Part shown: positions 16,069-23,937 of the stretch, piece after piece
Layout of the letters: each line of letters starts with the position of its first letter
Position numbering within the stretch: position 1 is the first letter of the stretch
DNA from: Syntrophomonadaceae bacterium
GTDB taxonomy: Bacteria; Bacillota; Dethiobacteria; DTU022
DNA: 29,992 nucleotides
Direction of reading: 5' to 3'
Assembly: GCA_003552365.1 (NCBI GenBank)
Contig: PUKR01000133.1
Location: 1 to 29,992, forward strand
The notes under the pieces: model-generated
Database searches by the model: none
Told to the model about the DNA's origin: nothing
Seen by the model: the letters and a program-made list of their open reading frames with translations, nothing else
Translations under genes and position numbers: made by a program

Positions 16069-17628
16069 TTATTGATCCCTTAGTTCTTTCTTCAAAACTT
16101 TTCCTACCGGGCTTTTAGGAATATGATCCACAAATTTATATTGGGCCGGAATTTTATATTTTGCCAACCTCTGGTGGAGGTATTCTGTTAATTCTTGTTC
16201 GCTGAGATCTTTACCCTCTTCCTTAATAAGAAACGCTTTCCCAACTTCTCCCCACTTAGAGTGCGGGACCCCGATAACTGCAGCGTCTTTAACGGACGGG
16301 TGCTCTACAATAATATTTTCCACTTCCACGGGAAATACGTTTTCTCCCCCGCTTATAAACATATCCTTTTTGCGGTCTACAATATAGAAATAGCCATCTT
16401 CATCCTGCCTGGCAATATCGCCGGTATACACCCATCCATCGATCAGGGTCTGCGCGGTTTCCCTTGGCCGGTTCCAGTACCCGGAAAATGTAACCGGCCC
16501 ACTTAAGAGCAACTCTCCTTCCTCGCCTGGTTCAACTTCAAAACCTTCATCATTGACCAGCCGGGCGGAGCAGTAAATGAAAGGTTTGCCTACAGAGGGC
16601 CACTTTTCTTTGATTTGATCCTGGCTTAGTTCATACCAGGGCACAAACAAGTTGTTGGGACCTCCCTCTGTTATGCCGTAACCCTGGACAAAAGGTATGC
16701 CTCTTTCCCAGTAAGGTTCCATTATCTGCCTGGAGCAGGGTGCAGCTCCGGACATAACCCACTCCAGTGAACTTAAATCGGTTTTACTCCAAACCTCTTG
16801 AGAGCTTAGGACCTGAAACATGGTCGGAGCGGCAAAAATAGTGCGGCATCTTTTTTTCTCTACTAATTTTAAAACCTTTTCCGGATCAAACCCGCGGAAA
16901 ACTTCAATTTTCGCTCCCGCAAAAATTGAAGGAAGAGTAAGCAAGTTCCACCCGCCGGTGTGGAAAAAAGGAAGGACAACCGGTATTGACTGCCCCGGAC
17001 CGAGCCCCCAGCAGAGAGCCTCTGACAGCATATTGAAAAAAACGGTCCGGTGACTGAGAACAGCCCCTTTTGGTGGACCGGTTGTACCCCCCGTAAAAAG
17101 AATCATCAAGGGATCGTCAAAATCAACCTGGGGGTAGGATTTGTAAACAGAACTGGCCCGCTCATATAAGCTTTCCAGGGCAAGCCCCGGAGAATCGGCA
17201 GCCGCTTGCTTGTCTTCGGTCCAATAAATGGCTTCTTTAAACCTGTAATCCCGGCTCACTTCCTCCACCTGGGCCTTAAAGTGCACATCATAAATTAAAG
17301 CCCGGGGTTCAGTCTGGTTTAACTGTTCTAACAATTCCCTGGCAGAAAGCCGCCAGTTCAAGGGCACCAGGACCAGACCTGCTTTCTGCACGGCAAAAAA
17401 GCAAACCAGGCATTCTATTGAATTACGGGAAAGCAGAGCGACCCGTTCGCCGGGACTTAACTGCAGCTTTTCCCTAAAGTAGTTGGCCATGGCATTGGCA
17501 CAGCGGTTTAAATCTGCATAGGTATATCTTTCACCTGTAACCACATCTTCTGCAACTTCTCTGTGCGGGTACAACAATGCCCTTGAACCAACAGTATCGA
17601 GAGTTGGGGCCCAGTTATAGCTATACAT
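16069..17628 (-). CDS. AMP-forming acyl-CoA ligase (ANL superfamily), copy 1, 519 aa
   Basis: This enzyme activates a carboxylic acid with ATP and CoA via an acyl-adenylate. Seen: P-loop motif LFTGGTTGPPKGAVLSH; PFFHTGGWN; GYGITEGGPNN; YTGDIARQDEDGYFYIVDR; the hinge KKDMFISGGENVFPVEVEN; and C-terminal catalytic Lys in KSPVGKVLKKEL. Length is normal for medium/long-chain or aromatic acyl-CoA ligases. ATG at 17628 with GGAGGG about 11 bases upstream. It is last in the ABC transporter-condensing enzyme operon and is a paralogue of the ligase at 23938-25431. The substrate is unknown; context suggests an acid brought in by the adjacent importer. Confidence 0.9.
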   Translation of the reverse strand: MYSYNWAPTLDTVGSRALLYPHREVAEDVVTGERYTYADLNRCANAMANYFREKLQLSPGERVALLSRNSIECLVCFFAVQKAGLVLVPLNWRLSARELLEQLNQTEPRALIYDVHFKAQVEEVSRDYRFKEAIYWTEDKQAAADSPGLALESLYERASSVYKSYPQVDFDDPLMILFTGGTTGPPKGAVLSHRTVFFNMLSEALCWGLGPGQSIPVVLPFFHTGGWNLLTLPSIFAGAKIEVFRGFDPEKVLKLVEKKRCRTIFAAPTMFQVLSSQEVWSKTDLSSLEWVMSGAAPCSRQIMEPYWERGIPFVQGYGITEGGPNNLFVPWYELSQDQIKEKWPSVGKPFIYCSARLVNDEGFEVEPGEEGELLLSGPVTFSGYWNRPRETAQTLIDGWVYTGDIARQDEDGYFYIVDRKKDMFISGGENVFPVEVENIIVEHPSVKDAAVIGVPHSKWGEVGKAFLIKEEGKDLSEQELTEYLHQRLAKYKIPAQYKFVDHIPKSPVGKVLKKELRDQ

Positions 17629-17663
17629 TTACAGTAATCCCTCCATTTAAAGGTTTCGTTAGT

Positions 17664-18677
17664 TTAACCCAGGCTGCCCCAACGCAGTGAGGCGGCGCTC
17701 CATGTGTACCCGGTTCCTGCCCCGGCTAAAACAACCAGGTCACCTTCTTTTAACCTGTTTTTTTCAAGCGCTTCTTTAAGGATAATTAACTGGTCGGCAG
17801 CCTGCACATGTCCCCAGTGGTCCAAATATATCGTGTTTTCCCAATCCAAACCGAAGTTTTCCAGGATGGCCTGGTAAAACGAGGGTTTCATATGAGTGAT
17901 GCCCAGGAAGTCTATCTTTTCAATTGATCCACCACCCTTTTTCACTGCCTCCCTGATTACCTGTAAAAAATTATCCAGGGTCACCTGGTCAAGATCGGTT
18001 TTCATTCGCTCAAAATCAGGTGCATCAAGGTAAAAATCTTCCTCCCTTACTTCTTTGCGGGGCGGCCGCATCATCGATCCTCCTGCCGGAACATAAACAT
18101 CCCAGGCAAACGTCCCGTCAGTTATAGCCGAAGAAGCCAGCAGTTCATTTTTCGCTCCCTTACCTAAAACACAGGCCGCGGCTCCATCGGCAAAATTAAT
18201 CATAAAACGGGTATCTCTCCTGGAATAATCAATTAAGTCTGCTTCCTTGCTTGCAGCCACCAGTAACACCCGCCGGTAATCAGGGTTGCTTAACAGCATA
18301 CTGCGGGCTACATCAAGAGCTATAGCCCCGGTAGCACAAAGGGCCATAACTTCAAATGTATAGGCGTTTTTTAAACCCAGCTCTTTTTTAATAACCGGCC
18401 CAACCGGCCATACATAACGGTCCTTGTACTCACTGCCGTAATATATGACCAGATCTATTTCTGCAGGATCTATCCCCTGCAATGCCTGCCGGCAAGCACA
18501 TACCGCCATCTGGGAAACATGTTCTTCCGGCTCTGAAACACTTTTTTCTTTTAACCCAAACTTTTCCCAGATAACTTCTTCCGGGATATCTGCCAGTTTG
18601 CTGATCTCATCACTTTTCATCACCCGGGAAGGCCTGTAAACACCCAGGCTCATTATTCCTATTTTATCTTCGCTCAT
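17664..18677 (-). CDS. FabH-like beta-ketoacyl synthase III-family condensing enzyme, 337 aa
   Basis: Thiolase-fold enzyme related to 3-oxoacyl-ACP synthase III. The acylated cysteine is Cys114 in ALCATGAIAL, and a His in GITHMKPS (His262) stands where FabH has PHQAN. Where FabH has the conserved Asn (GNTSAAS), this protein reads HWGHVQAAD, with His290, giving a Cys-His-His set. That is the pattern of KAS I/II, not of normal FabH, so a changed reaction is likely: an unusual condensation, HMG-CoA synthase-like chemistry, or acyl transfer. ATG at 18677 with AAAGGAG upstream. It lies 45 bp after livM and 35 bp before an acyl-CoA ligase, with no other fatty-acid synthesis gene nearby. Fold is secure, reaction is not. 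Confidence 0.8.
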   Translation of the reverse strand: MSEDKIGIMSLGVYRPSRVMKSDEISKLADIPEEVIWEKFGLKEKSVSEPEEHVSQMAVCACRQALQGIDPAEIDLVIYYGSEYKDRYVWPVGPVIKKELGLKNAYTFEVMALCATGAIALDVARSMLLSNPDYRRVLLVAASKEADLIDYSRRDTRFMINFADGAAACVLGKGAKNELLASSAITDGTFAWDVYVPAGGSMMRPPRKEVREEDFYLDAPDFERMKTDLDQVTLDNFLQVIREAVKKGGGSIEKIDFLGITHMKPSFYQAILENFGLDWENTIYLDHWGHVQAADQLIILKEALEKNRLKEGDLVVLAGAGTGYTWSAASLRWGSLG

Positions 18678-18722
18678 TTGAGCACCAACTCCTTTATTTG
18701 CTGTGGTTTAATATTTAGCTAG

Positions 18723-19724
18723 CTAGTTTTTACTCAGAAGTTTTCTACCCAGAAGCCTTAAGCGGTCAGCTTGATCTTTCAAGCTGGGGACTAATCCTTT
18801 AGGCAGGAATAATACAATCAGCACGTAGATAATACCGAAAATAAGCAACCAGTGCTCAGTATAGGTGCTCATGACATGCTCCAGCGGTTTTACCACCACT
18901 GCCCCGATAAATGGTCCGGTAATGGTTCCCATTCCGCCAATAACCGTCATCAATAAGGCATCAAGGGTAGTGTCCACATCGAGGTAAGAGGGATGTAAAA
19001 ATCGCATCGATAAAGTATAGAAAAAGCCGGACAATGTAGCCATAATGCCGGCTATGACTATTACTATAATCTTAAAATTTAATACGTTATAGCCTAGGTG
19101 CCTGGTTCGTTCTTCATTTTCCCTGATTGCTTCCAGGATCCGTCCGGTCGGTGAATTAACAAAGCGGATAAAAAACAGGTAAGCTAAAACCATAAAAATG
19201 AGGGTGAAATAATAGTAATTTTCCCGGGGCAAAAGTAAATCGGGGGGGATTATTCCTCCCATTCCATCATCGCCACCGGTCATATCGGTCCACCGCTGGG
19301 CAACAATCCAGAAAAAGGTTGCTATGGCCATGGTTACCATGGCAAAAAATATTGCCCTCACTCTCAAAGTGAGAAAGCCGATAATAACACTGAGCGCTAT
19401 AGCTATTAGGACAATAATTGGGATAATCAACAAAAAGGGATAATCCGCTTCTACCATAAGCAGACCCCCTACATACCCGCCCATCCCAAAAAACAGGGCG
19501 TGCCCTAAAGATATGATCCCGGTATAACCAAGCATCAGGTTATAACTGATCGCAAATACTGTAAAGATAAATACTTCAATTAACAGGGAAAGATGATATA
19601 TCGATGGAGTAACCAGGGGGTAGATCAAAAACAGGACCAAAAGGATCAAACCATATTTATATCTCCATAATGCAGCAGGTATCCCCGTCATCTTTTCTTC
19701 CAGGTTAACTTGATTCATTGCCAT
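18723..19724 (-). CDS. livM: LivM-type ABC transporter permease, 333 aa
   Basis: Inner-membrane permease of a branched-chain amino acid/amide-type ABC importer. About nine to ten hydrophobic segments are visible, starting with YGLILLVLFLIYPLV. Family motifs include the N-terminal YNLMLGYTGIISLGHALFFGMGGYVGG and the coupling-helix region LGYNVLNFKIIVIVIAGIMA. ATG at 19724 with AGGGGGG 8 bases upstream, inside the last codons of livH. It pairs with LivH to form the channel. The substrate class is broad (amino acids, urea, amides, aromatic and other carboxylic acids), so no substrate is assigned. Confidence 0.92.
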   Translation of the reverse strand: MAMNQVNLEEKMTGIPAALWRYKYGLILLVLFLIYPLVTPSIYHLSLLIEVFIFTVFAISYNLMLGYTGIISLGHALFFGMGGYVGGLLMVEADYPFLLIIPIIVLIAIALSVIIGFLTLRVRAIFFAMVTMAIATFFWIVAQRWTDMTGGDDGMGGIIPPDLLLPRENYYYFTLIFMVLAYLFFIRFVNSPTGRILEAIRENEERTRHLGYNVLNFKIIVIVIAGIMATLSGFFYTLSMRFLHPSYLDVDTTLDALLMTVIGGMGTITGPFIGAVVVKPLEHVMSTYTEHWLLIFGIIYVLIVLFLPKGLVPSLKDQADRLRLLGRKLLSKN

Positions 19725-19726
19725 TA

Positions 19727-20635
19727 TTAATGCCCCCCTTCTATTCCAAACAGGCCTGTCGGTTTAATTAGCAGCACTATAGCCAGTAAGGCAACATTAA
19801 TGGCCAGCGCAAATTCGGGTATAAAATAGCCTCCGAAAGACTGGGATAGCCCGATAATAACCGCCCCGACAAAGGATCCATGAAAGCTTCCCAATCCGCC
19901 GATAATAACCACAATCAGGGCCGGAACCAGCATTTCAAAACCTAACTCCGGGTATACTCCCAGGAAAGGGGCGCCGATAACCCCTCCGAGTGCAGCCAGT
20001 CCCGCACCAAGGCCAAAAACCCCTGAAAAGACCTTGCGAATATCTATGCCCAGGGCCTGAACCATCCCCTCATCCTCTACACCGGCCCTTACTGTAATCC
20101 CGATCTTGGTTCGATTTAAGATTAAATAAACTGCAATAAAAACCACAATCCCCGCAATAATGATAAAAAGCCGGTAAACAGGAAAATAGCGACCCAGTAT
20201 TACCAATGACCCGGTTAATATTTCAGGACGGGGAAAACCCAGGATGGTGGTGCCCCAAATTAACTTGACCAGTTCTTCAAAAACCAACAACAAGCCAAGG
20301 GTCATTAATATTTGAAACAGGTGATTGCCATATAAAGGGCGCAGGGTGAGGTACTCCACCAGCAAACCCATAATTACCCCGACTATGGTCGCCCCTATAA
20401 CAGCCAGGGTAAAATTCCCGGTAGTTGTGAATATAGCCAGTCCGCTGTAAGCACCCCAGAGGAAAAACGAAGCATGGGCCAGGTTAAGAACACTCATCAG
20501 CCCAAAAATCAAGGAAAATCCGGCTGCTATCAAAAAATAAAGCATTGCCAGCGATAATCCGTTTAGTGATAGGCTCATAAAAAGAGGCAAACTCATACTA
20601 AACACCGCACTTTCTAAAGATGTTTGTTGGTTCAT
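19727..20635 (-). CDS. livH: LivH-type ABC transporter permease, 302 aa
   Basis: Second permease of the same importer, with about eight membrane helices. The motif LIFGLMSVLNLAHASFFLWGAY near residues 40-62 is typical of LivH, as are RAGVEDEGMVQALGIDIRKVF and the terminal helices. The start is uncertain: ATG at 20635 has no good Shine-Dalgarno site, and M14 or M20 would also give normal LivH N-termini. It ends 2 bp before livM, whose ribosome site it contains. Confidence 0.9.
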   Translation of the reverse strand: MNQQTSLESAVFSMSLPLFMSLSLNGLSLAMLYFLIAAGFSLIFGLMSVLNLAHASFFLWGAYSGLAIFTTTGNFTLAVIGATIVGVIMGLLVEYLTLRPLYGNHLFQILMTLGLLLVFEELVKLIWGTTILGFPRPEILTGSLVILGRYFPVYRLFIIIAGIVVFIAVYLILNRTKIGITVRAGVEDEGMVQALGIDIRKVFSGVFGLGAGLAALGGVIGAPFLGVYPELGFEMLVPALIVVIIGGLGSFHGSFVGAVIIGLSQSFGGYFIPEFALAINVALLAIVLLIKPTGLFGIEGGH

Positions 20636-20648
20636 TACTTAAATACAC

Positions 20649-21359
20649 TTAGACTGTCACTCCAAGATAATTATTCTGCAACTCCTCATCCTTAACCAGC
20701 TCTTTGATATCACCGCTGTAGACAATCATGCCATTATCCAAGATATAACACCGATCGGCAACACTTTCTGCCACTTTCAAGTTTTGCTCAACCATTAATA
20801 CAGTGGTCAATCCCTTCATCTGCTCAACAGCGGACATGACCTCCTGGACCAGTTTAGGAGCAAGCCCCATACTTGGTTCATCAATTAACATTATGCTGTT
20901 GTCATTTATCATCGCCCGGGCAATAGACAGCATTTGCTGTTGTCCTCCGCTTAATGTGGAAGCCGGACGCTTCCAGGCTCTTTTCAAGTCAGGAAACAAA
21001 TCCCAGATAAGCTCGCGCCTTTCCCGGTGAAAATCCTGCTTGTTTCTCTCTGCCAGGCGGAGATTCTCTTCTACGGTCAGCGTACCAAATAAACGCTTGT
21101 CTTCGGGCACATAGCCAATACCTTTCTTTACAATATTGTGCAGTGAAAGTTTATGAATATCTTCGCCTTTAAATCTGACAGTACCTTTCGAAGGGGGTTT
21201 AATTCCTAAAATTGTTTCCAGGGTCGTGGTTTTACCGGCCCCGTTGCGCCCCAAAATTACTGTCACCGCGCCTTCAGGTACCTCCATGGAAATTCCCTGT
21301 AAAATATGGTACTGGCCGATATAGGTATGTACATTTTCTAATTCAAGCAGGTTTTTCAT
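20649..21359 (-). CDS. livF: LivF-type ABC transporter ATP-binding protein, 236 aa
   Basis: One of the two ATPases that drive the importer. Seen: Walker A GRNGAGKTT, signature LSGGQQQMLSIARA, Walker B IMLIDEPSMGLAP and a switch-region MVEQNL. Length is standard for LivF. The ATG at 21359 overlaps the livG stop as ATGA. It functions as a heterodimer with LivG on the cytoplasmic face. Confidence 0.93.
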   Translation of the reverse strand: MKNLLELENVHTYIGQYHILQGISMEVPEGAVTVILGRNGAGKTTTLETILGIKPPSKGTVRFKGEDIHKLSLHNIVKKGIGYVPEDKRLFGTLTVEENLRLAERNKQDFHRERRELIWDLFPDLKRAWKRPASTLSGGQQQMLSIARAMINDNSIMLIDEPSMGLAPKLVQEVMSAVEQMKGLTTVLMVEQNLKVAESVADRCYILDNGMIVYSGDIKELVKDEELQNNYLGVTV

Positions 21360-22114
21360 ACCGCACCTCCCAGGTAAGCTTCCTGCACCTGTTCGTTCTC
21401 ACTGATTTCCAGCGGGGCTCCTTCGGCAATAATAGTGCCATGATGTAATACGTAGATATAATCTGAGATTTTCATTACTATATCCATTTTGTGTTCAACC
21501 AGGATTAAGGTTTTGTTTTTATCCTCCTTGACTCGTTGAATCACTTCTAATATGGAGGGAATCTCCTCAATGGAAAGGCCTGAGGTTGGTTCATCTAAAA
21601 GCAGTAATTCCGGTTCAAGGGCTAAAACCAGTCCCAGCTCCAGTTTCCGCTTGTCCCCGTGAGGCAGGAATTTAGCTATCATCTTTTCCTTGCCTTCCAG
21701 GCCAATCACTCTTGATATTTCACTGGCTTTATCAATGTAATCCGAATAACTCAGGTAGTGGGTTAACATCTTAAAACTTGAGGCACCCCTGGATTGAACG
21801 GCCAGGCGAAGATTTTCTTCAACAGTTAAATTGTCAAATATGTTTGTAATCTGAAATGAACGGGCCAGGCCCATTTGCGACAAACGGCTGGAGGACAAAC
21901 GGCTAATATCTTTCCCGTTAAAATATACACTTCCACCATCGGGATGGAAGTTTCCGCTAATCACATTAAATAGAGTAGTCTTGCCTGCCCCGTTAGGACC
22001 GATTACCGAAACCAGCTGTCCACTTTTCACAGTTAAATCAACCTTATTTAAAGCCTGAAGCCCGCCAAAATATTTATCCAGCTGCCTGGTCTCCAAAATA
22101 TATTCACTGTTCAT
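21356..22114 (-). CDS. livG: LivG-type ABC transporter ATP-binding protein, 252 aa
   Basis: Second ATPase of the importer. Walker A GPNGAGKTTLFNVISG, Walker B LLLLDEPTSGLS and H-loop LVEHKMDIV are clear. The signature reads LPHGDKRKLELGLVLA rather than the common LSYGQQRRLEIARAL, somewhat closer to the urea-transporter ATPase type. In an ABC heterodimer one deviant signature can matter for ATP hydrolysis. The start at 22114 follows GGGGGAT. It is separated from the binding-protein gene by a strong stem-loop. Confidence 0.92.
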   Translation of the reverse strand: MNSEYILETRQLDKYFGGLQALNKVDLTVKSGQLVSVIGPNGAGKTTLFNVISGNFHPDGGSVYFNGKDISRLSSSRLSQMGLARSFQITNIFDNLTVEENLRLAVQSRGASSFKMLTHYLSYSDYIDKASEISRVIGLEGKEKMIAKFLPHGDKRKLELGLVLALEPELLLLDEPTSGLSIEEIPSILEVIQRVKEDKNKTLILVEHKMDIVMKISDYIYVLHHGTIIAEGAPLEISENEQVQEAYLGGAV

Positions 22115-22147
22115 TGTGTTATCCCCCGACTCTAATTATTTTTGCCG

Positions 22148-22193
22148 GCATCCCTTCCCCACCAGGTCTGTATAACTGGCGGAGAAGGGATGC
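22148..22193 (-). other. Strong intercistronic stem-loop between binding-protein gene and livG
   Basis: GCATCCCTTCTCCGCCAG, a 10-nt loop, then CTGGTGGGGAAGGGATGC: an 18-bp stem with two G.T pairs and no mismatch. No U-run follows on the minus strand, so read-through into livG is expected. Hairpins in this position often protect the 3' end of binding-protein mRNA, so that this subunit outnumbers the membrane proteins. Confidence 0.75.
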
Positions 22194-22208
22194 TTAAAAA
22201 CTTACAGT

Positions 22209-23474
22209 TTATCTTTCTGCATCCTCGGGGACCATTACCGGAGGAGCAGAATCTTCAGGAGAAATGGTTTCGATCAATTCCGGAACCGGGTAATCTACAT
22301 CTTCATCTTCAACCAGTTCAACGATATACATTTCCTGCAGAGCCTGGTGATCTTCTTCCCTGAATGTCATTACATCCTTCGGAGTCTCAAAGCTCATGCC
22401 ACGCATTGTCTCAATCAAAGCTTCGGTGTCGGTCGATTCGGCCTTTTCAATTGCAGTTACAATAGCCGAAGCAGCGGCAAATCCACCGGAGGTAAAAAGA
22501 TCTGGATCTTCGTCATACTCTTCCAGGTGCCTGTCCCAAAACCAGTCATTTACTTCGTTTTCGGGAAGGCGAGGATTGTATTTCATCATCCCGGTAAATC
22601 CGACGGCATCGTCACCCATAGCCCGAAGGGAATGCATGTCGCCAACTCCGCCGGTTACTAGCATGTCTTCATATAAACCAAAATCGTCAATTTGATCAAA
22701 CAACCTGACAGCACCATCACCAGACCAGGAAACCACTAACCCGTGCGGCTCTTTCTCTAAAACAGTGGTCAGGTAGGGAGCAAAATCCACTTCATCATGC
22801 GGTGGCAATACATCATCCAAAACTTCTGCTCCGGTTTCTTCTATTTGATATCGCCAGGCGTCGGCACTTTCATAACCCCAGGCATAATCCGGAGCCAGGT
22901 TGGCAAATACCAGTTCTGAAGGATCTTTATCCAATTCTTCTGCAAGATATTCAACGGCATACATTGCTCCTGCCGCAGCATCCTGGGAAGTGCTTGAACC
23001 GGTGCGGAAAGTATAACGGTTCCAGTTTTCGCCGGTTATACTGTCGCCGGCGGCAGGATCGACAATAAAGGGCACTTCATATGCCGCTACCTCTTCCATT
23101 ACTGCAAGGGCAACCGCGGTGTTGGGGGAGCCCTGCAGGATATCAACTTCCTCTTCCTCGATCAGCCTGCGAGCGGCTGTTAAACCCATAGAAGGATCGC
23201 TTCCATCGTCTTCAAAAATTAATTCGATGTCTCCTCCTAAAACTTCCATGGTGCCATCGGTGGCGTATTCAAACCCGAGTTCCAGCCCCCGGGTCTGTTG
23301 TTCGCCATAAGAGGCAAGCACACCGGACTGATCCGTCAGAATACCAATTTTGACAGTATCCAATTCAGGGTCATCATCCACCTCTTCATCTACCGGTTCT
23401 TCACAGCCTGTTGCAATAAATAAACTCCCAATTAACAACAAAGCCATTAACAAGTAAGCAAACTTGCCATGCAT
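22209..23474 (-). CDS. Highly acidic LivK-type substrate-binding lipoprotein of the ABC importer, 421 aa
   Basis: Periplasmic-type binding protein (type I fold) for the LivGFHM importer. The N-terminus is a hydrophobic signal (FAYLLMALLLIGSLFIATGC) ending at lipobox Cys24. The mature part starts VKIGILTDQSGVLASYGEQQ, the usual LivK-like opening, and contains AAARRLIEEE-like and GSPNTAVALAVMEE segments. By my count about 96 Asp/Glu face about 20 Lys/Arg. That is extreme and points to life in high salt, probably at high pH. ATG at 23474 with AAAGGAGGT 8 bases upstream. It is the first gene of the transporter-condensing enzyme-ligase operon. The ligand is unknown; the downstream acyl-CoA ligase suggests a carboxylate as much as an amino acid. 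Confidence 0.9.
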   Translation of the reverse strand: MHGKFAYLLMALLLIGSLFIATGCEEPVDEEVDDDPELDTVKIGILTDQSGVLASYGEQQTRGLELGFEYATDGTMEVLGGDIELIFEDDGSDPSMGLTAARRLIEEEEVDILQGSPNTAVALAVMEEVAAYEVPFIVDPAAGDSITGENWNRYTFRTGSSTSQDAAAGAMYAVEYLAEELDKDPSELVFANLAPDYAWGYESADAWRYQIEETGAEVLDDVLPPHDEVDFAPYLTTVLEKEPHGLVVSWSGDGAVRLFDQIDDFGLYEDMLVTGGVGDMHSLRAMGDDAVGFTGMMKYNPRLPENEVNDWFWDRHLEEYDEDPDLFTSGGFAAASAIVTAIEKAESTDTEALIETMRGMSFETPKDVMTFREEDHQALQEMYIVELVEDEDVDYPVPELIETISPEDSAPPVMVPEDAER

Positions 23475-23937
23475 TTGAGTGACCTCCTTTAAAAAATCGT
23501 TTTTATGACTGCTCAGCCTGTTTTCACTAGCCCCGGCAGACCTGAAAAGAAAACTCAGGCGAACAGTGTTATCATTTCAGGAAACTTAATCTACGGCCTT
23601 GTTATAGTTGTTGATCAGAAACTCTTTTTTAAATTGAAATTGAGCTTGCAACTTAAATCCAAAGCTGTTAAACATCCTCCCCCCCTTTAATTGTTGATAG
23701 ATCTTACAACTAAACCGGGGCTTTACATTACAATGGAACAGTTTCTTCTTAACTAACCTTTAACTCACTGGTTGCAAAATATTCTATTAAATTGAAATAA
23801 AGCGTAAACCTGTAAGGTTAAATATAGTTGAGATTTTATTAACTTGTAATTGTAGCTTGAAGATATTTGGTTTTCCAGAAGAACAGAAGAAGTTTACTGC
23901 AATAACTTTCTTACCCTTAACAATAACTACACCCTTC
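23475..23937. other. 463-bp non-coding region upstream of the ABC operon
   Basis: No convincing gene. It is AT-rich and must hold the promoter of the transporter operon. A candidate on the minus strand is TTTACG, 16 bp, TAGAAT (within about 23775-23810), weak and far from the gene. A 12-nt direct repeat TTAAATTGAAAT occurs near 23629 and again near 23788. No good terminator follows the upstream ligase gene. Confidence 0.4.

Noticed and set aside
23641..23675. Sigma-54-like site TTGGATTTAAGTTGC upstream of the binding-protein gene
   Set aside because: Only nine bases lie between GG and GC, where ten are required, and it is far from the gene.
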